Positions 17,317 through 32,100 of a stretch of DNA of 64,000 nucleotides are shown here, piece after piece (position 1 is the stretch's first letter; each line of letters opens with the position of its first letter). The position numbers were made by a program, and so were the translations under genes. The stretch spans positions 1 through 64,000 of the forward strand of contig CAJTYL010000002.1 of the NCBI GenBank assembly GCA_910583855.1, given 5' to 3'. The notes beneath the pieces are model-generated. The model did not search any database. It was not told the origin of the DNA and was given only the letters and a program-made list of their open reading frames with translations. This stretch comes from an uncultured Christensenella sp. (lineage in GTDB: Bacteria; Bacillota; Clostridia; Christensenellales; Borkfalkiaceae).

Positions 17317-20070
17317 ATGTCAAAATTCAGAAATCTAATTTTAATAATCGGTCTATTGCTTATCACCGTAGCGGCGGCGCTTTTAACGGTGTTGGTTTTG
17401 TATGCAACGGGAACTATCGTTACCGACCCTATCGAACTCGTTTATACTGCGGGCAGCGACGAAAAAGTTTACGACGGAACCCCGCTCGCGTTATCCGACG
17501 GCGCATATACCCTTGACAGCGGAAACGTTCTCGAAGGTCATACGGCGCAGGTAAAGACGATAGGCTCGCAGACCGACGCGGGCACGGGCGAAAGCACCTT
17601 AGAGGTTAAAATTTTCGATAAGAAAGGTTTTGACGTAACCGACGAATACGCGATAAAGGTCAACGCGGGAACCCTTACCGTAGAAAAGCAAAAAATATCT
17701 GTGGTCGTTCCCGATTCCCAAATTCCCTACAGCGGTAAAAAGATTTACTTCAACGATTACGAAATAACCGAGGGCAAGCTTGCGCGGGGGCATAAATTAG
17801 CAGGCTTAAACACAACCCTTTTAAACGTGGGCGACAGTGTTCCCGACGACGTTGCCCCCGCAATATACGACTCTTTCGATAACGACGTGTCGGCAAATTA
17901 CGAAATATCGGGTTTTGAATTGGGCGACATAAAAATAACCCCCCGCCCGTTGACTTTAAAGCCCAAAAACGTTACAAGGGTATATGACGGAACGGAATTC
18001 ACCGCAACCGAATACGAAATTTTAGGCGGCTCGTTTGCCCCCGGTCAAACCGCGGAATATACCGTGGTTACAATGGATAACGAGGTTGCAACCTTTTTGA
18101 ACTGCACCGACGAATACGGCGTGCGCGTCGCCTTCGACGAGTTTAAAATTTACGACGAAGACCGTAACGAAGTGGACTTAAACAACTACGTAGAAGCAGG
18201 CGGGCACTCCTCCATACTTGAAACGGGCTTGATAAAAGTAACTAAGCGCCCGCTCACGCTTGCAACCGCAACCGAAACTTTCACTTATAACGGCAGCGAC
18301 CGTTTCAACGACTCCGTAAGAATATTCGCGGGTTCGCTTGCAGATAACCAGAAGATAGCAGTAAAAGCTTATACCTCAGTCTGCAACGTGACGGAAGAGG
18401 ACGTTGAAAACGTGCTTACCTGCGAAATAACCTTCAACGGCAAGGACGTAAGCGACAACTATGCAATCACGTTTGTTACGGGCAGACTGTCCGTAAAGCC
18501 TTACGACCTCACGCTTTACACCAAGTCCTATACCAAGGTCTACGATGGTAACCCGCTCGGCGATATTATCGACGCCGACGAAACCAACTACGAATTAAAG
18601 GTCGACCTTGCAAGTAAATTTTCGGTATCTTACGAATACGACGACGCGGTAAAATCACAGATCGACGCCGTAAAAGAAACCTCATACAAACTCAAAAATA
18701 TCGAAATTACTCTCATTGACGAAAAAGAGGATACCGTCTGCACGGACAACTTCAATATAAAAGTAGTCGCGGGCAAGTATTCTATAACCACCAGGAGCGC
18801 AACCGTGCAAACTCCTTCGGCAACCTTCGTATACGACGGCGCTGAGCATTCCGTGGACGACGAAAGCGAGTACAAAGTCGATGGTCTTATAGCGGGTCAT
18901 GATTTCAGCCTTACAGACTGCAAAAAGGTTACGGGCGTATCGGACAGCGGTCTGAACTTAGTTCAGTACGATATATTGTCTGACGGAACTTCCGTTAAAA
19001 CCAATTACGATATCAAAGTCAGCTACGGCACGCTTACCGTTTTGAAACAGTCGTTAAAGGTTGAGTCGGCTTCAGAGGCGTTTGAATACGACAACGTTGA
19101 ATACAGCAAAACCGACGACTACTCTACCGAAGGTTTGGTGGGCACGCATAAATTAAATATTGACGAGACTACCGCAACCAAAGTAAAGGACGTTACGAGT
19201 GGCGTATCCAACACGTTTAATTTCACGGTAGTAGACGCCGCAGGCAACGACGTATCGGAGAACTACGAAGTAAGCTTTATCCCCGGTATGCTCGAAGTAA
19301 CGCCCAAGACGGTAGACGTAGCTCTCAGCACGGCGTTAAGGTCGGTTTACGACGGAAACGTCTATACGGTAACAACCGCCGCAGCCTTTGCGGGCGTAAC
19401 GCTTCCCGACGGTGTGGACGCAAACGACTTTGAAATAATAACCTTTACGGAAATCAAAAATGCCAATGCGTACGACTATACAGCAAAATATGTCGGCGCG
19501 TCTAAAAATTACAGCTTCAATATAAATACGGGCACGGTTACGATAGATAAATTGACTGTAAACTTGACGTTCGACCCGACCGCGGATATTTCTATGACAT
19601 ACAGCGGCGCTAACGTCTTCTATTCGGACGACGCCAAGCTTATCGCCGCGTTAAGCGTAGGAACGGGCACCGTTACGGCGGCTTCGTTCAACAAGACCCT
19701 TGAATCAATCACGGTAACGGGCGTCACCGTCCGCAACGACGGCGGCGACGATATAACCTCAAATCTCAACGTAAACTTCACGGGCGTAAATATACCCGTT
19801 AAGGTAAACAAATGCGAATTGAATATACAGCTTGCACCGTACAGCAATATGTACTATGTGGAAATTGCCGATCTGCCCGCTTGCGTCATAGCTTCGGGGC
19901 TTGCCGCGGGCGACAGGCTGGTAGTTACCGAGGCCGACTTTTCTACCGACCAGGCGACGAGCTATACGCTCGAATCCTATAAGATTCTGAATTCTTCGGG
20001 CAAGGACGTAACTCATTATTACACCGACGCGGGTAAGCCCGTCGGCAAAGTGACTATTATCTATAATTAA
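17317..20070 (+). CDS. MBG/YDG-repeat surface protein, 917 aa, signal-anchored
   Basis: A hydrophobic segment at about residues 7-34 with basic residues before it acts as an uncleaved signal anchor, so the rest is extracellular. About nine or ten modules of 75-95 residues follow. Each carries a 'VYDG' signature (VYDGTPL, VYDGTEF, YNGSDRF, VYDGNPL, VYDGAEH, EYDNVEY, VYDGNVY, YSGANVF) and closes with 'G(T/R)L(T/S)V'. This matches the YDG/MBG_2 Ig-like families (PF18657, PF18676). No LPXTG, SLH or other C-terminal anchor is present. It is the shorter relative of the giant protein that follows 62 nt later. AGGAG lies upstream of ATG 17317. Confidence 0.8.
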   Translation: MSKFRNLILIIGLLLITVAAALLTVLVLYATGTIVTDPIELVYTAGSDEKVYDGTPLALSDGAYTLDSGNVLEGHTAQVKTIGSQTDAGTGESTLEVKIFDKKGFDVTDEYAIKVNAGTLTVEKQKISVVVPDSQIPYSGKKIYFNDYEITEGKLARGHKLAGLNTTLLNVGDSVPDDVAPAIYDSFDNDVSANYEISGFELGDIKITPRPLTLKPKNVTRVYDGTEFTATEYEILGGSFAPGQTAEYTVVTMDNEVATFLNCTDEYGVRVAFDEFKIYDEDRNEVDLNNYVEAGGHSSILETGLIKVTKRPLTLATATETFTYNGSDRFNDSVRIFAGSLADNQKIAVKAYTSVCNVTEEDVENVLTCEITFNGKDVSDNYAITFVTGRLSVKPYDLTLYTKSYTKVYDGNPLGDIIDADETNYELKVDLASKFSVSYEYDDAVKSQIDAVKETSYKLKNIEITLIDEKEDTVCTDNFNIKVVAGKYSITTRSATVQTPSATFVYDGAEHSVDDESEYKVDGLIAGHDFSLTDCKKVTGVSDSGLNLVQYDILSDGTSVKTNYDIKVSYGTLTVLKQSLKVESASEAFEYDNVEYSKTDDYSTEGLVGTHKLNIDETTATKVKDVTSGVSNTFNFTVVDAAGNDVSENYEVSFIPGMLEVTPKTVDVALSTALRSVYDGNVYTVTTAAAFAGVTLPDGVDANDFEIITFTEIKNANAYDYTAKYVGASKNYSFNINTGTVTIDKLTVNLTFDPTADISMTYSGANVFYSDDAKLIAALSVGTGTVTAASFNKTLESITVTGVTVRNDGGDDITSNLNVNFTGVNIPVKVNKCELNIQLAPYSNMYYVEIADLPACVIASGLAAGDRLVVTEADFSTDQATSYTLESYKILNSSGKDVTHYYTDAGKPVGKVTIIYN

Positions 20071-20132
20071 GGCATATATAGGCACCAATCGAAAATATCA
20101 AAGTAAAAAACTGCAAATAAAAAGGTTTTAAT

Positions 20133-23100
20133 ATGGCGTTCGTTTCGTATGACAGTTATAAAAACCGAATAGAAAAATTAGCCAAGTTCAAGAACTTCGT
20201 AGTGAAATACAAGTTCTTGATTATGGGCGTGCTTGCAGTTATAATAGGCGGCGTTTCCGCTCTAATGGCAACGAAGGGAATGATAACCGAAGACATCGTT
20301 CTGGCGGATACATTTACGTACGGTCAGTCCTACGCGCCCACGGCGGCTTCCGCGTTTTTAAGCGGCGTCGAATACGAGTATTCCTTGCAGGGCTCGGACG
20401 AGTGGACGGATAAAAAGCCCGTCAAGGTCGGCAAATACAGCGTAAGGGCTGTAACCGACAAGGTCATCGGCAACGGCTACGGCAAAACCTTAAATTTTGA
20501 AATTCTCCCTGCCGAGATAACATTTACCTTCAACAATAACGGAGAAGCCTCGCTTACGTACGGCTCCGACCCCTCGAAATCCGATTATAGCTATTCGGGT
20601 CTCGTTCCGGCTTACGGCGACAGCGTAAGGGGCGTGGTATTCGACTACGACTATCCCGAAGCCGTCGGCGAGGACGTTGGCGTTACATTAAAAAAACTTG
20701 ATATAAGGGCGGGTGACGAGGACCGTTCGGAATGTTACGTTTACAAAACGCCGTCCACTAAGTATAAGTTTGCGGCAAAATCCGTTTCGTTCAAGCTTGC
20801 GGACGCTTCGGAAACCTACGACGGCAAAGCCTTCGCTATAAGCGGCAAGCCCGATTCTTACACCCAAAACCTGCTCGTAAACGGCGATAAATTCGTTATG
20901 AATACGAAAATAACCGACGGAAGCGGCGCCGCGGTAGCTCCCGTAAACGCGGGCAGCTACCGTATCGAGCCCGACGGCGCAATAAAGGTCGTCGACGGAA
21001 GCGGCAAGGACGTAACCTACCGCTACGACGTATCGTCGCCCGTAAACGGCACGTTTACCGTGAACAGACGACCCGTAACCCTTTTATCCGAAACGGAGGA
21101 ATGGATTTACGACGGGCTTACGCATTCAAACGACAAATATAAAATAACCTCGGGCAGTCTTGCCGACGGTCAAAGCATTATTGCAACCTCCACTGTCTCC
21201 GTAACCGACGTTTCGGACGGCACACAGTACAACGCGCTTTCCTATGAAATATACGGGAACGGTACGCCCGTAACCGATAACTATGCGCTCACTAAAAATT
21301 ACGGTACGCTTAAAGTCAAAGCCTGCCCGCTTTCTATAACCACCGCAGGCGACGAATGGGAGTACGACGGCGCGGCTCACCCCGTAACTTCTTACACGGC
21401 GGAAGGACTTGTTTCGGGTCAGACCTTAACGGGATTGTCTTTCTATTCCGAAACCGCAATCAACGTTTCCGACAGCGGCAAAAATACGCTTAGTTACGGC
21501 ATAGTATGGGGTCAAAGCGGCGAAGAAGTAAATTTAAGCAACTATAATATAACCTCGTCCTACGGCGATATAAAGATTACCGCAAGACCTTTAAAGGTAG
21601 AGACGGGCAGCGATACGCGCGCCTATAACGGCGAATATTTATCTTGCAAAAGCTTCACCGTAACCTACGCGGGCGACAAGGTCGGGCAGACGAACGCGTT
21701 TATAAATGACGGCGAAGATCTTTCAATCGTCGGCAGCCTTCCTAAAATCATTAACGTCGGCAAAAAAGAAAACGCCATCGGCTTCGCCGTTCCCAACGGC
21801 AACTATTATCTGGACGAAACAAAGACCCAAAACGGCGTTTTGGAAATAACCCCCGCCGAAATCACGGTAACGCTTTCCGACGTCTCTTGCGACTACGGCG
21901 ATAAACTGCCCGCACCCGCGTATACCTTACAGGTAAGCGGCAAATACGGCGCGGGGCTTTTCGGTGGCGATACGTTCACGCCCGCGTTCCTCTACGACGG
22001 CGCACAGTCAACGCGCTTAAATATCGGTACGCACGGTATTACGCTCGATAAAGCCAACTGCGCGTTCGGTTACGGCAATTCAGAGACTGTAACGGAAGCC
22101 AACTATGAAATAATCAACTCCCCGACGGCTACGCTCACCGTCGGAAGCCGCACGGTAACCGTAACGCTTAACGATACCGAGGTTACCTACGGCAACGAAA
22201 TCAAGTATGCAGGCGACTATAAGTCCGCCGACGGGCTTGTTTCGGGTCAAACTCTTACCGTCTCCGCGGATAAAGTAACCTTCGGTATTTCTTCGACTAT
22301 GCCCGACGCGGACGTTTATTACGACGTTATCGCCTGCCCGACCTCGGCGATTTCCGTTTCGGAAAACGGCGCCGACGTAACCCAAAACTACGTTATTACC
22401 GTTGTGTCCGCAACGCTTACCGTAACCCAGCGTGAAATTACCGTCAAAGCCAATGATATGACGGGAATAATCTACGGCGAGAAAATAGAGTACGAAGTAG
22501 CAGAGGGCAACTACGCCAATACTCCCGACCTCGTTTCGGGCGAAAAGCTGACGATAGAAAACGTAATCAAAAACTTTTATGACGGAGTAACGCCCGCCGT
22601 AGGCGAATACACGTTAACGCCCGACGTCAACAGAATAACGATAGTAAAAGAGGACGGAAATTCAAGCCGCGGCAACTACAAAATCACCTCCGAAAACGGC
22701 AGGCTCGAAATAGTCAAACGTCCCGTAAAAATTCAATCCGCCACAAACCTCGGTTTTATATACGACGGCACGGCGCAGTACGACAAGGGCTTTGAAATTT
22801 TACTTGACGTCGCCGGTTACTACGGCGTTCTTCCCGAGCACTCCGTCGATGTAACCGCATGGAGGCTCGTAACCGACGTCGGGGAGGCGGTTCCAAATAA
22901 TAACGTTTACGCTATTAAGGACCAGTCGGGCAAACCCGTTACCGGCAACTACGATATAACCCACGTATACGGGGAACTTAAAGTCAACAAGCGTGAAATC
23001 ACGGTCGAGCTTTTAACTTACAGCGCAACCTACGGTGACAGCTACGCCTACAAGACGGGCGCGGGCAATTACGCGAACGTTCCCGATTTAGCCTCGGGCG

Positions 23101-26100
23101 AAACGCTTGAAATCACCGCCGTTTCCTATGAATTCGGCAGTGTTACCCGCCCCGATGCAAGCGAAACGCCTTATTTGGTTTCCCCTGTTGACTATAAAAT
23201 TTTAAAAGCCGACGGCTCGGACAGCAAAGCAAACTACACTGTAAATGGCGTTGTCGGTTCCGTCACTATCGAAAAACGTGCAATCACGGTCGAGCTTTTA
23301 ACTTACAGCGCAACCTACGGCGACAGCTACGCCTACAAGACGGGCGCGGGCAATTACGCGAACGTTCCCGACTTAGCTTCGGGCGAAACGCTTGAAATTA
23401 CCGCCGTTTCCTACGAGTTCGGAACAGTCGACTATCCCGACGTCAGGGATACGGCTTACGGCGTATATCTTGAAACATATAAAATTTTAAAAACCGACGG
23501 TACGGGCAACAATAACAACTACACCGTAACCGCCGTGGACGGCGCGCTCACCGTAACCAGACGCGCAATAACCGTAACCTTGAACGATATTGCCGATACT
23601 GCCTACGGCGAAGAGGTAGCGTATGCGGGCGGCTACAAGTCGGCAACAAACGTATTGTCGGGTCACACGGTAACCGTAACCGCGGTCGCGGACGATATGA
23701 CGTTCAGCCCCGCTGCAACTTATCCCGACGCGGGCAAGTATACATTCTCCTGCGACGGCAGCTTTATAAGCGTATCGACCGAGGACACTGACGTGACGGG
23801 CAACTACTCCGTAACCGTAACCGCGGGCAATCTGGAAATTACCAAGCGTGAAATCACCGTAACGCTTCTGTCGTATTCGCGTGAGTACGGCGAGGATTAC
23901 TCTTATCCTAAGGGCGCGGGCAACTTTGCAAACACGCCCGACTTGGTCGCAGGCGAAACGCTTGAAGTAACCACGGTATCCTATGACTTTACGGGTTCAT
24001 ACCCCACTGTAGGCTCTTACGCAATATCGACTCCCGCATCGCTCAAAATTTTGAAGGCGGACGGAATAAACGGTTCGGATGCTAACTATTCGGTTAAGCT
24101 CGAAAAGGGCGAACTGACCGTCACCCAAAAGACGATAACGGTTCCGTTTGAAACCGTATCTATGTATTACGGCGAGGACGACTATCGCAAACAAAGCTAT
24201 TCCGAGCTGTACTCGACCGAAATAGGCGCGGTCGAGCTGCCTTACAACCACGCGCTTACCCTTTCTTTCAGCTTTACGGACGCGGACGGCAACGCCGTTA
24301 CCCCCAAGGCGGTCGGGGAGTATAACGCAATTATCTTAAACGGCGAAACCGATAACTACGTCATAGTGCCCGAGGGCACGCCCGTTTTACAGATAGAACG
24401 CAGATTGCTTCACCCCGATCCGTATTCTAAGACGGCGGTTTACGGCGCTACGGAATTTGAGTATCAGTCGGGCAAATCCAACTGCGATATGCGTCATAAA
24501 GACAAATATCACTGTTTGCCCGCCTACGGCGAAGAAATAGAAATTTTCGTCAGCTACGATTTGGGCGGTCAGACTATGCCGGTCGTAGGCTTCTACGACA
24601 TCGTAATAACGCGTGTAAGAATTCATTATACCGACGGTTCTTTCGCGGACGGTTCGCCTTTGGGGTTTATCGGCGATTATTTTGAGGTGGGCGGCTATGA
24701 GATTCATTTTGGCAACGACGAGTCGCAATTACAGGATAAGCTTGAAATCACCCCGCGCGAAATAAAAGTAACCCTAAACGATATACCCGACGCAGTGTAC
24801 GGCGATACTATCGTCTACACGGCGGGCGGCGAAACTGCTACAAACATCGTCGAAGGTCAAACTCTTACGGTCGACCCCGACGGCGTATCGTTTGAGTCTG
24901 AGAACGGCTCCATTTACCCCAACGTCGGCGAATACGCCGTAAAGGGCAGCAAGGAATTTATAAAAATTTTCTCGGGCGCAACCGAGGTTACCTCAAATTA
25001 CAAGGTAACCCAAATTATAAACGGCACGCTTACTATAAACGCGCGTAAAATCACCGTCAGCCTTAGCCCCGTAGCAAATATCACTTACGGCGACGACTTA
25101 CCCGTGCCCGAATATACCACGGCAGGCTACGGCGACTTAGTAGAGGGGCTCGTCAACGGCGACGAACTCATCCCGACCTACGTTTACAAAAAAGCGGCGG
25201 ACGATACTGTTCCCGAACATTACGACGCAGACATCTACAAAATTTACCTTGACGGTTACGAATTCGTCTACGCCAACGGCGCGCCCGCAACCACGCAAAA
25301 CTACGAAGTAGTGGGCGAAATCACTCCCGCCGACCTCGAAATCAACAAACGCAAAATCACTATAACCTTAAAGGATTTCTCAAGAGTATACGGTCGGAAT
25401 GGTTCATCCCTTTTGTTGTGGGAGGCTGATTGTCATCACATCGGTTGCCTCTGCGATATGGCTTTATCCGACCTTATAAGGTTTAGCGGTAACGGCTTAG
25501 CGGTGGACGATAAAATTAGCCGCGTAAACTTAGATGTTTTTGCAGTCGGCACGGATAAGCGTGTTAGTTGTCACGATGTCGGAACATACAAAGTTGCGTT
25601 AAACAGTTTGTACATTAATTCTTACAATGCAGACAAAAACTATGAATGGGACGCTCCCGACCGCGCAACCTTTACTATTACCCCCAAAGCGTTGACCGTA
25701 AACCTCGGCGATTTAACCGCAACCTACGGCGAAGACCCGTTCAAGGACTATTCCTCTGAAAAGGTGAATGGGGCCTTTGACGAAACCCTTTCAATTTCCA
25801 AAGTCTTTGCCGAAAAGGACGGCGCACCCGTTGCAGATAAATATCTTGCCGTCGGCAACTATACGCTCAACGCCAACCCGTCCGACGCGGTTATTACCGA
25901 CGTAAACAGCGAGGTTATCGAAAACGGCTATCAAAACTATAATATAACTTTCAGCGGCTCTCTTACGATAAACAAACGCGCGGTCACCGTAACCTTAAAC
26001 GATATGACCGATGTCGTTTACGGAGACGAAATCGAATATATAAGCGACGGCTCGGAAAACGTGGAAAATCTTTTAACAGTACATAAATTTGAAATAGATT

Positions 26101-29100
26101 CCGCAAAAATTTCCTTTACGGGCAAAAACGGCGCAATTTATCCCAACGTCGGAGAATACTCAGTCACGGCGGACGAAGGCTTTATAACTATCTTTTCCGA
26201 AACTGACGGCGTTAAAGAGGACGTAACCGCAAACTACGACGTGAAGTTTATAAACGGTACGCTGACTATAAACGCGCGTAAAATTACCGTCAGCCTTAGC
26301 CCCGTAGCAAATATCACCTACGGCGACGACTTACCCGTGCCCGAATATACCACGGCAGGCTACGGCGACTTGACCGAAGGGCTCGTCAACGGCGACCAAA
26401 TCACCACGACCTACGTTTACAAAAAAGCGGCGGACGATACTGTTCCCGAACATTACGACGCAGGCAACTACAAAATTTACCTTGACGGTTACGAATTCGT
26501 CTACGCCAACGGCGCGCCCGAAACCACGCAAAACTACGAAGTAATCGGCGAAATCTCCCCCGCCGACCTCGAAATCACGAAACGCAAAATAACCGTAACC
26601 TTAAAAGACTTTACAAGAGTATACGGGCAGAATAACGACGACTTCTTGTTTTGGGATACTGATGAGCACACCTCGCAGGGTGCCGTCTGTGATATGGATA
26701 TAAACGACCTTATTGAAATAGGCGGCTTAGTCCAAGGTGAGAGAGTTCAATATTTACCCCTGTTCGTTTACGAAACCGGCACAAATACTTACGTCCACTG
26801 TAAAAACGTAGGAACGTATGACGTTGAGCTATCAAGTTGGAGTTTAGACTACGGAGACGGCGAATATTTTGGCGCAAGTAGAAACTACGAATGGGACGCT
26901 CCCGCTCGCGCAACCCTTGAAATAACCAAAAAAGCGGTAGTAGCCGAGCTCGGCGAAATAAAGGTAACCTACGGCGACAAGGACAACGCGCTTTCGGACT
27001 ACACGGTCAGAATTATAGGCGGCGAAATTCCTTTCGGCGAAAGTATTAAAATCACCGACTTCGCTTTGGTCGGCTGGCAGGATTATCCCTACGGGCTTGA
27101 CTTTGACTACCGTCTCGACGTCGGCAGCTACCGAATAGACCCATACTACAATTACGACAAAAACGGCTTCACCGTCTACGATGAGGACGGCGCGGAAAAT
27201 ATTTACGGTATCGACAACTATTCCCTCACCGTCAACGGCACGCTCGTCATAGAAAAGAGGGAAGTAGAGCTTTCCGTTATCCCCTTTGAAAAGGAAGGCG
27301 GCTACTACTACGGCGACGGTGAAAGCTTAGTCTACGCTACGGGTATAGGAAACTTTGAGGGTACGCCCGACCTTGCCTACGGTCAGCAGCTCGAAGTAGC
27401 TATATCATGGCTTTGGAACGGCGAAAGCATTGCCGCGCCCAAGAACGCAGGCGTATATTCCTACGGCTTAGACGGGCTGAACAGCAAAATCTACGGCGAA
27501 GACGGCAACCTTAAAGAGGGCGGCGTAAACAACTATTCGTTTACCTGCGACGAGTTGAGTCTGGTTATAAACAAATTCGGTTTCAGCGTGAACTTAGGCG
27601 AGGATAACGGGAGCTGTTACGGCGACGGGCTCGAAGATAAAGCGGGCGAGTTCTATCCCGCGGAATTTGCGGGCGGTGCGCTTCCCTATAACGAAAAGCT
27701 GGAAATCGCGTTTGAATACACCACTTCTTCGGAAAACCCCGAAGTTGTTACCCCCAAGGACGCGGGCGAGTACTTAATGCGCTATTTAAAGTACCGCGCG
27801 ATAAACTCAGACGGCACGGTTTCGGATGCGGATAACTATGTAATGGTAGAAGACAAGGGCGGCAAGCTTATAATTACGCAAAGGGAAATCACCGTAACCG
27901 CCCAAAGTCTGCCTAACGTAATTTACGGATTTGAGGTAACTTACCCCGTTGAAGTCGGCAATCATGGCGATATAGGCGGCAAGGGGCTTCCCGCGGACGA
28001 GTATCTTACCATAACCTCCGTCGTATACTACGATAAGGACGGCAACCTTTTGGAGGGCGCGCCTCTTGAAGCGGGTACGTATTATATCCTTCCCGCAAGC
28101 GTTGAAATCCACAGCGCAAACGGCGGTAAAATCGATATAGACAAAAACTATATCGTCTCTTACCCCGCGCTGCCCGACGACTTAACCTCCCTCGGCACGG
28201 TAACCGTTTTACCCGTAAAGCTTCTGCTTGAAACAAACACCCATACCGATTGGATTTATAGCGGCGCTTATCAGTACGATACGGGCTACACGCTTTGGTA
28301 TCTGGACGAGGACGGCAACAAATTAGAGCAATTTATCCTTCCCGAAGAGGAGGCGGCTTTGGTCGTCGTCGGCACCTATACGAAGGTTAAGGACGTGTGC
28401 CAAAGCGTTGAAAACGTAGTTGAGTATGACTTCTCGGCAACCAACTACTCGATTACGGGCTACGAATACGGCTTGCTTACCGTAACCGAGCGCACTATAA
28501 CGCTGATAACCCCCGAATTTGAGACGGTTTACGACGGTAATTCGCATACGCCCGATGACTATGAAATAATCAACAAAATCGAAGGGCATGCTTATAGCTT
28601 AAAATTCACTACCGCTAAGGACGTAATCGTAACGGATAACGTAATCGTAATAAACGATATCCTCGACGAAGATGGGTACTCCGTATTCGATAACTACGCT
28701 ATCGAATACGATTACGGCACTATCGCCGTAAAGCCCCGTCCGATAACCTTGCAGTCGGCTTCAGACGACAGCTTTATTTACGACGGTGAAGAACACTTCA
28801 ACGCAAATTACGAGCAACTTATGGAAGAAGGCGCGTACTCGCTCGTCGCAGGACACCGAATTTCCGTCACGGACTACACCAAGGTCCGCACCGTTATGCA
28901 GGGCGCAGTCGACAACGTTCTTACCTATAAAATTAAGGATGCCAACGACGGCAACAGGGACGTAACGGGTAACTACAAAATCACCCCTATAAACGGCACG
29001 CTTAAAGTCAACCCCGCGCATATAACGCTCGCCCTCAACAGCTATTACGGTTTAATCTACGGCGAAACGGTCTACCCCGACGAGTTGAACAACTACGACC

Positions 29101-32100
29101 TGTCGAACTCAACCGCGCTTGCGGGCGACGACGAACTGAAAGTTGCCGTTAAGTTCTACGACAAAGCGGACGAGGAGAAAACGCTCCTGAATACGATACG
29201 GAACGCGGGCGCGTACGGCGTAGTTTTAAACGTTGACGGCTGCTTCGTTCAGACCTCTTACGGCACGGAGAACGGCTTCGGCAACTACGTAGTGGATAAC
29301 GCCGATACCGCGGAGGCGGAAGTGACCGTACTTCCCAAACAAATTACCGTCAATCTTTTGAATCTCAACAAGGTCTACGGCGAAGAGTTTGAAGGCTATC
29401 CCGCAAACGTCGGCAACTACGAAACCGACGACGCGCTCGCTTACGACGACACCTTGCAGGTTGCGGTAAGCTATCCCGACGGCGATATAGACGAATATAC
29501 GACCGTAGGCAGCTTTGCAATCACTGTCGACTACGTTTCGGTTAACGGCGTAAGCTACGGCATTGGCGATACCGCGGACTTTATCGACGCGGGCAACTAC
29601 AAAATAACCTTCATAAACGGTACTGTCACCGTCGCCCCCCGTCCCGTAACGATAGCTACGGGCAGCGCGGAAAAGGTTTACGACGGCAAGTATCTTTACA
29701 GTCCCGAAGCGACGGAAGGATACAAGGTTAAGGTATATTACAAAAATTCATTAGGCGGCGTTCCCGACGGCATAGTCGCGTGGGATAATGTCGAAGACGT
29801 ACTTCAATTCGTTTCTTCTTCAGTAAAGAAAATAATCAACGCGGAAACGATAGACAACGAGGTCGAGTACTCGCTTTTATCGTCAAATTACGAGCTTGCG
29901 GTTGACGGATATTTCTACGGCACGCTTACCGTAAACAAACGCCCCGTCAATGTCGTACTGAGCGATATAGAAAATCAGACCTACGGCACGCCGCTCACCT
30001 ATCCCGACGGCAGCACGGGCGCAAACTTCGGCTATGCCGAGGATACAGAATACAAACTCGTAGAGGGAGAAAGCCTGATACTTAAAGTTAAGTTCAAAAA
30101 CGCAGACGGCGAATACGTAGAAGCTAAAGCCGTCGGCGTCTACACCTACGAGCCCGATTTGGAAAACAGCGTTTTAACGGGCAGCATAGGCGGCGCGGGC
30201 GCGGATAACTATATCGTCACGAGTAACGACGAAAAATCCGCCGAGATTGAAAAATTATACGTCAAAATCGCGTTGGACGAGTGGGCTACCGCAGTTTACA
30301 ACGGCGACGCGCACGAATACGAGGGCGCGGTAAATATAGTTGAAGGCGGCAAGGACGGCAAGTTCGCATACGGCGAGACTTTCAATCTTGCGGTTAATTA
30401 CTACTCCTTAACAGACGGCGCCCAAACGCTTATGACGGGCTTGCCCGAAAACGCAGGCGACTACGTCGTCAAGTACGACGCGTTGAACAGCACGATTGAC
30501 GGCTACGCTCCCGATAAAAACTATCTTTTGGAAGGACCCGAAGATATTTTCTTCACTATCTCCCCCAAGAATATTACGGTATCCATGGGTGCGGAAAGCC
30601 ACACGTACGACGGCACGGTCTACGATTACCCTACGGCAAATCATAACTTCAAGGTTTCAGGCGTTGTTACGGGTGAAACGATAGTTCCTTCCGTCAGCTA
30701 CTACGCGGACGAAGCTCTCGGCGTTCCCGCAACGCCAAAAACCGTAAATACCTATTACGTCGGCTACGACGCGTTCACGGTAGAAGGCGGCAACGGCAGG
30801 GCGGAAAACTACAACCTCTTGACGGATGCCGACGGCTTGAAATGCAGGCTCGATATCGTAAAGAGGGACGTAAGCGTTTCCGTAACGCTCGGCGCGGACT
30901 CCATAGAGCTTGGCGACGAACTTCCCGAAATCGGGTTTGAAAGCGCAAGCTTGGGCGCGTTCGGCTTCGTTAATGAGGATTTGGCAAGTATAACGCCCGT
31001 TTACACTTACTATATAAAGGACGGCGGCAGCTATACCGAAGTATCCGCCGAAACCGTAAATAAGAATATAGGCGAATACAAGATTGAAGTTAGCTTCGCG
31101 GAAAACGGCGTTTTCGGTAATTACGATATCACCGAAAGAGTTGAAGCTTATCTGGAAGTTACGGCAAGAAAGGTCGTAATAGCTCCGTGCGCATACGCGG
31201 ACGTCGTATATAACGGTCAGCCTATCCCGACCGACGGCTTCACCTACGAGCACTTCCATAAGGGCTACGAGCCCGAGGCGGGCTTTGCCGAGGGCGACGA
31301 ACCCTCTTACAGATTACAGTTCACGCCCGAAAAAGGCGTACCCTCTTACGACGCGCCCGTAAACGCAGGCAAGTATACGGTTAAATTCGTGTTTGAAGGA
31401 ATTGACGAAAGCAGGTACATGGTTTATAATGAGGAGACCGTTTCGTTCAATATTCTGCCCAAACCCGTAAGCGTTACTTTGAGCGGCTACGATAAAAGTA
31501 AGCTCGACGGTTTGCTTACCTATAACTACTCGGAATTGCCCGAAGATTTGGTTACCGCTTCCACAGCGGATATAATCGCGGGCGAAGCTTCCACGGTAGA
31601 GTGGTACTACGATAACGCAGATTACGGCGAGGTAAGATACAACTACGCAGGCGACTACACGGTAAACGCGCGCGTGGTCACCGCCGCAGGCAATACCGAC
31701 TACAACTATACCGTAACAAGTATCGACGAAGTTACCTTCACCGTTAAAAAGTCGGATATCTACGTAACGCCAATCGGAGAGAGAGCGGACTATACTTACG
31801 AGGGGCAGACGCTGTCGCTCACGAGATTTAAAATTTGGGAAGAATACGGCGTACTGTACGGCGACGATACCCTCTCGGTAACGGGCAGCGGCGTGCTTAA
31901 AACCACCCGTATGTTGCCGGTTACCATTAAAAAGGTTACAATTATGCAGAGCGGGCGCGACGTAACGGGCTGTTACGCAGTGCATTGCAGGTACGAGGAA
32001 GGAAGTCCCGTAGCGGAAGAAAACTTCAGGGCTATACTCCAATTTAACCCCGTAAAAATTTACTACGAGCAGGCAGTGCTCGACGACGCTCACAGATACT

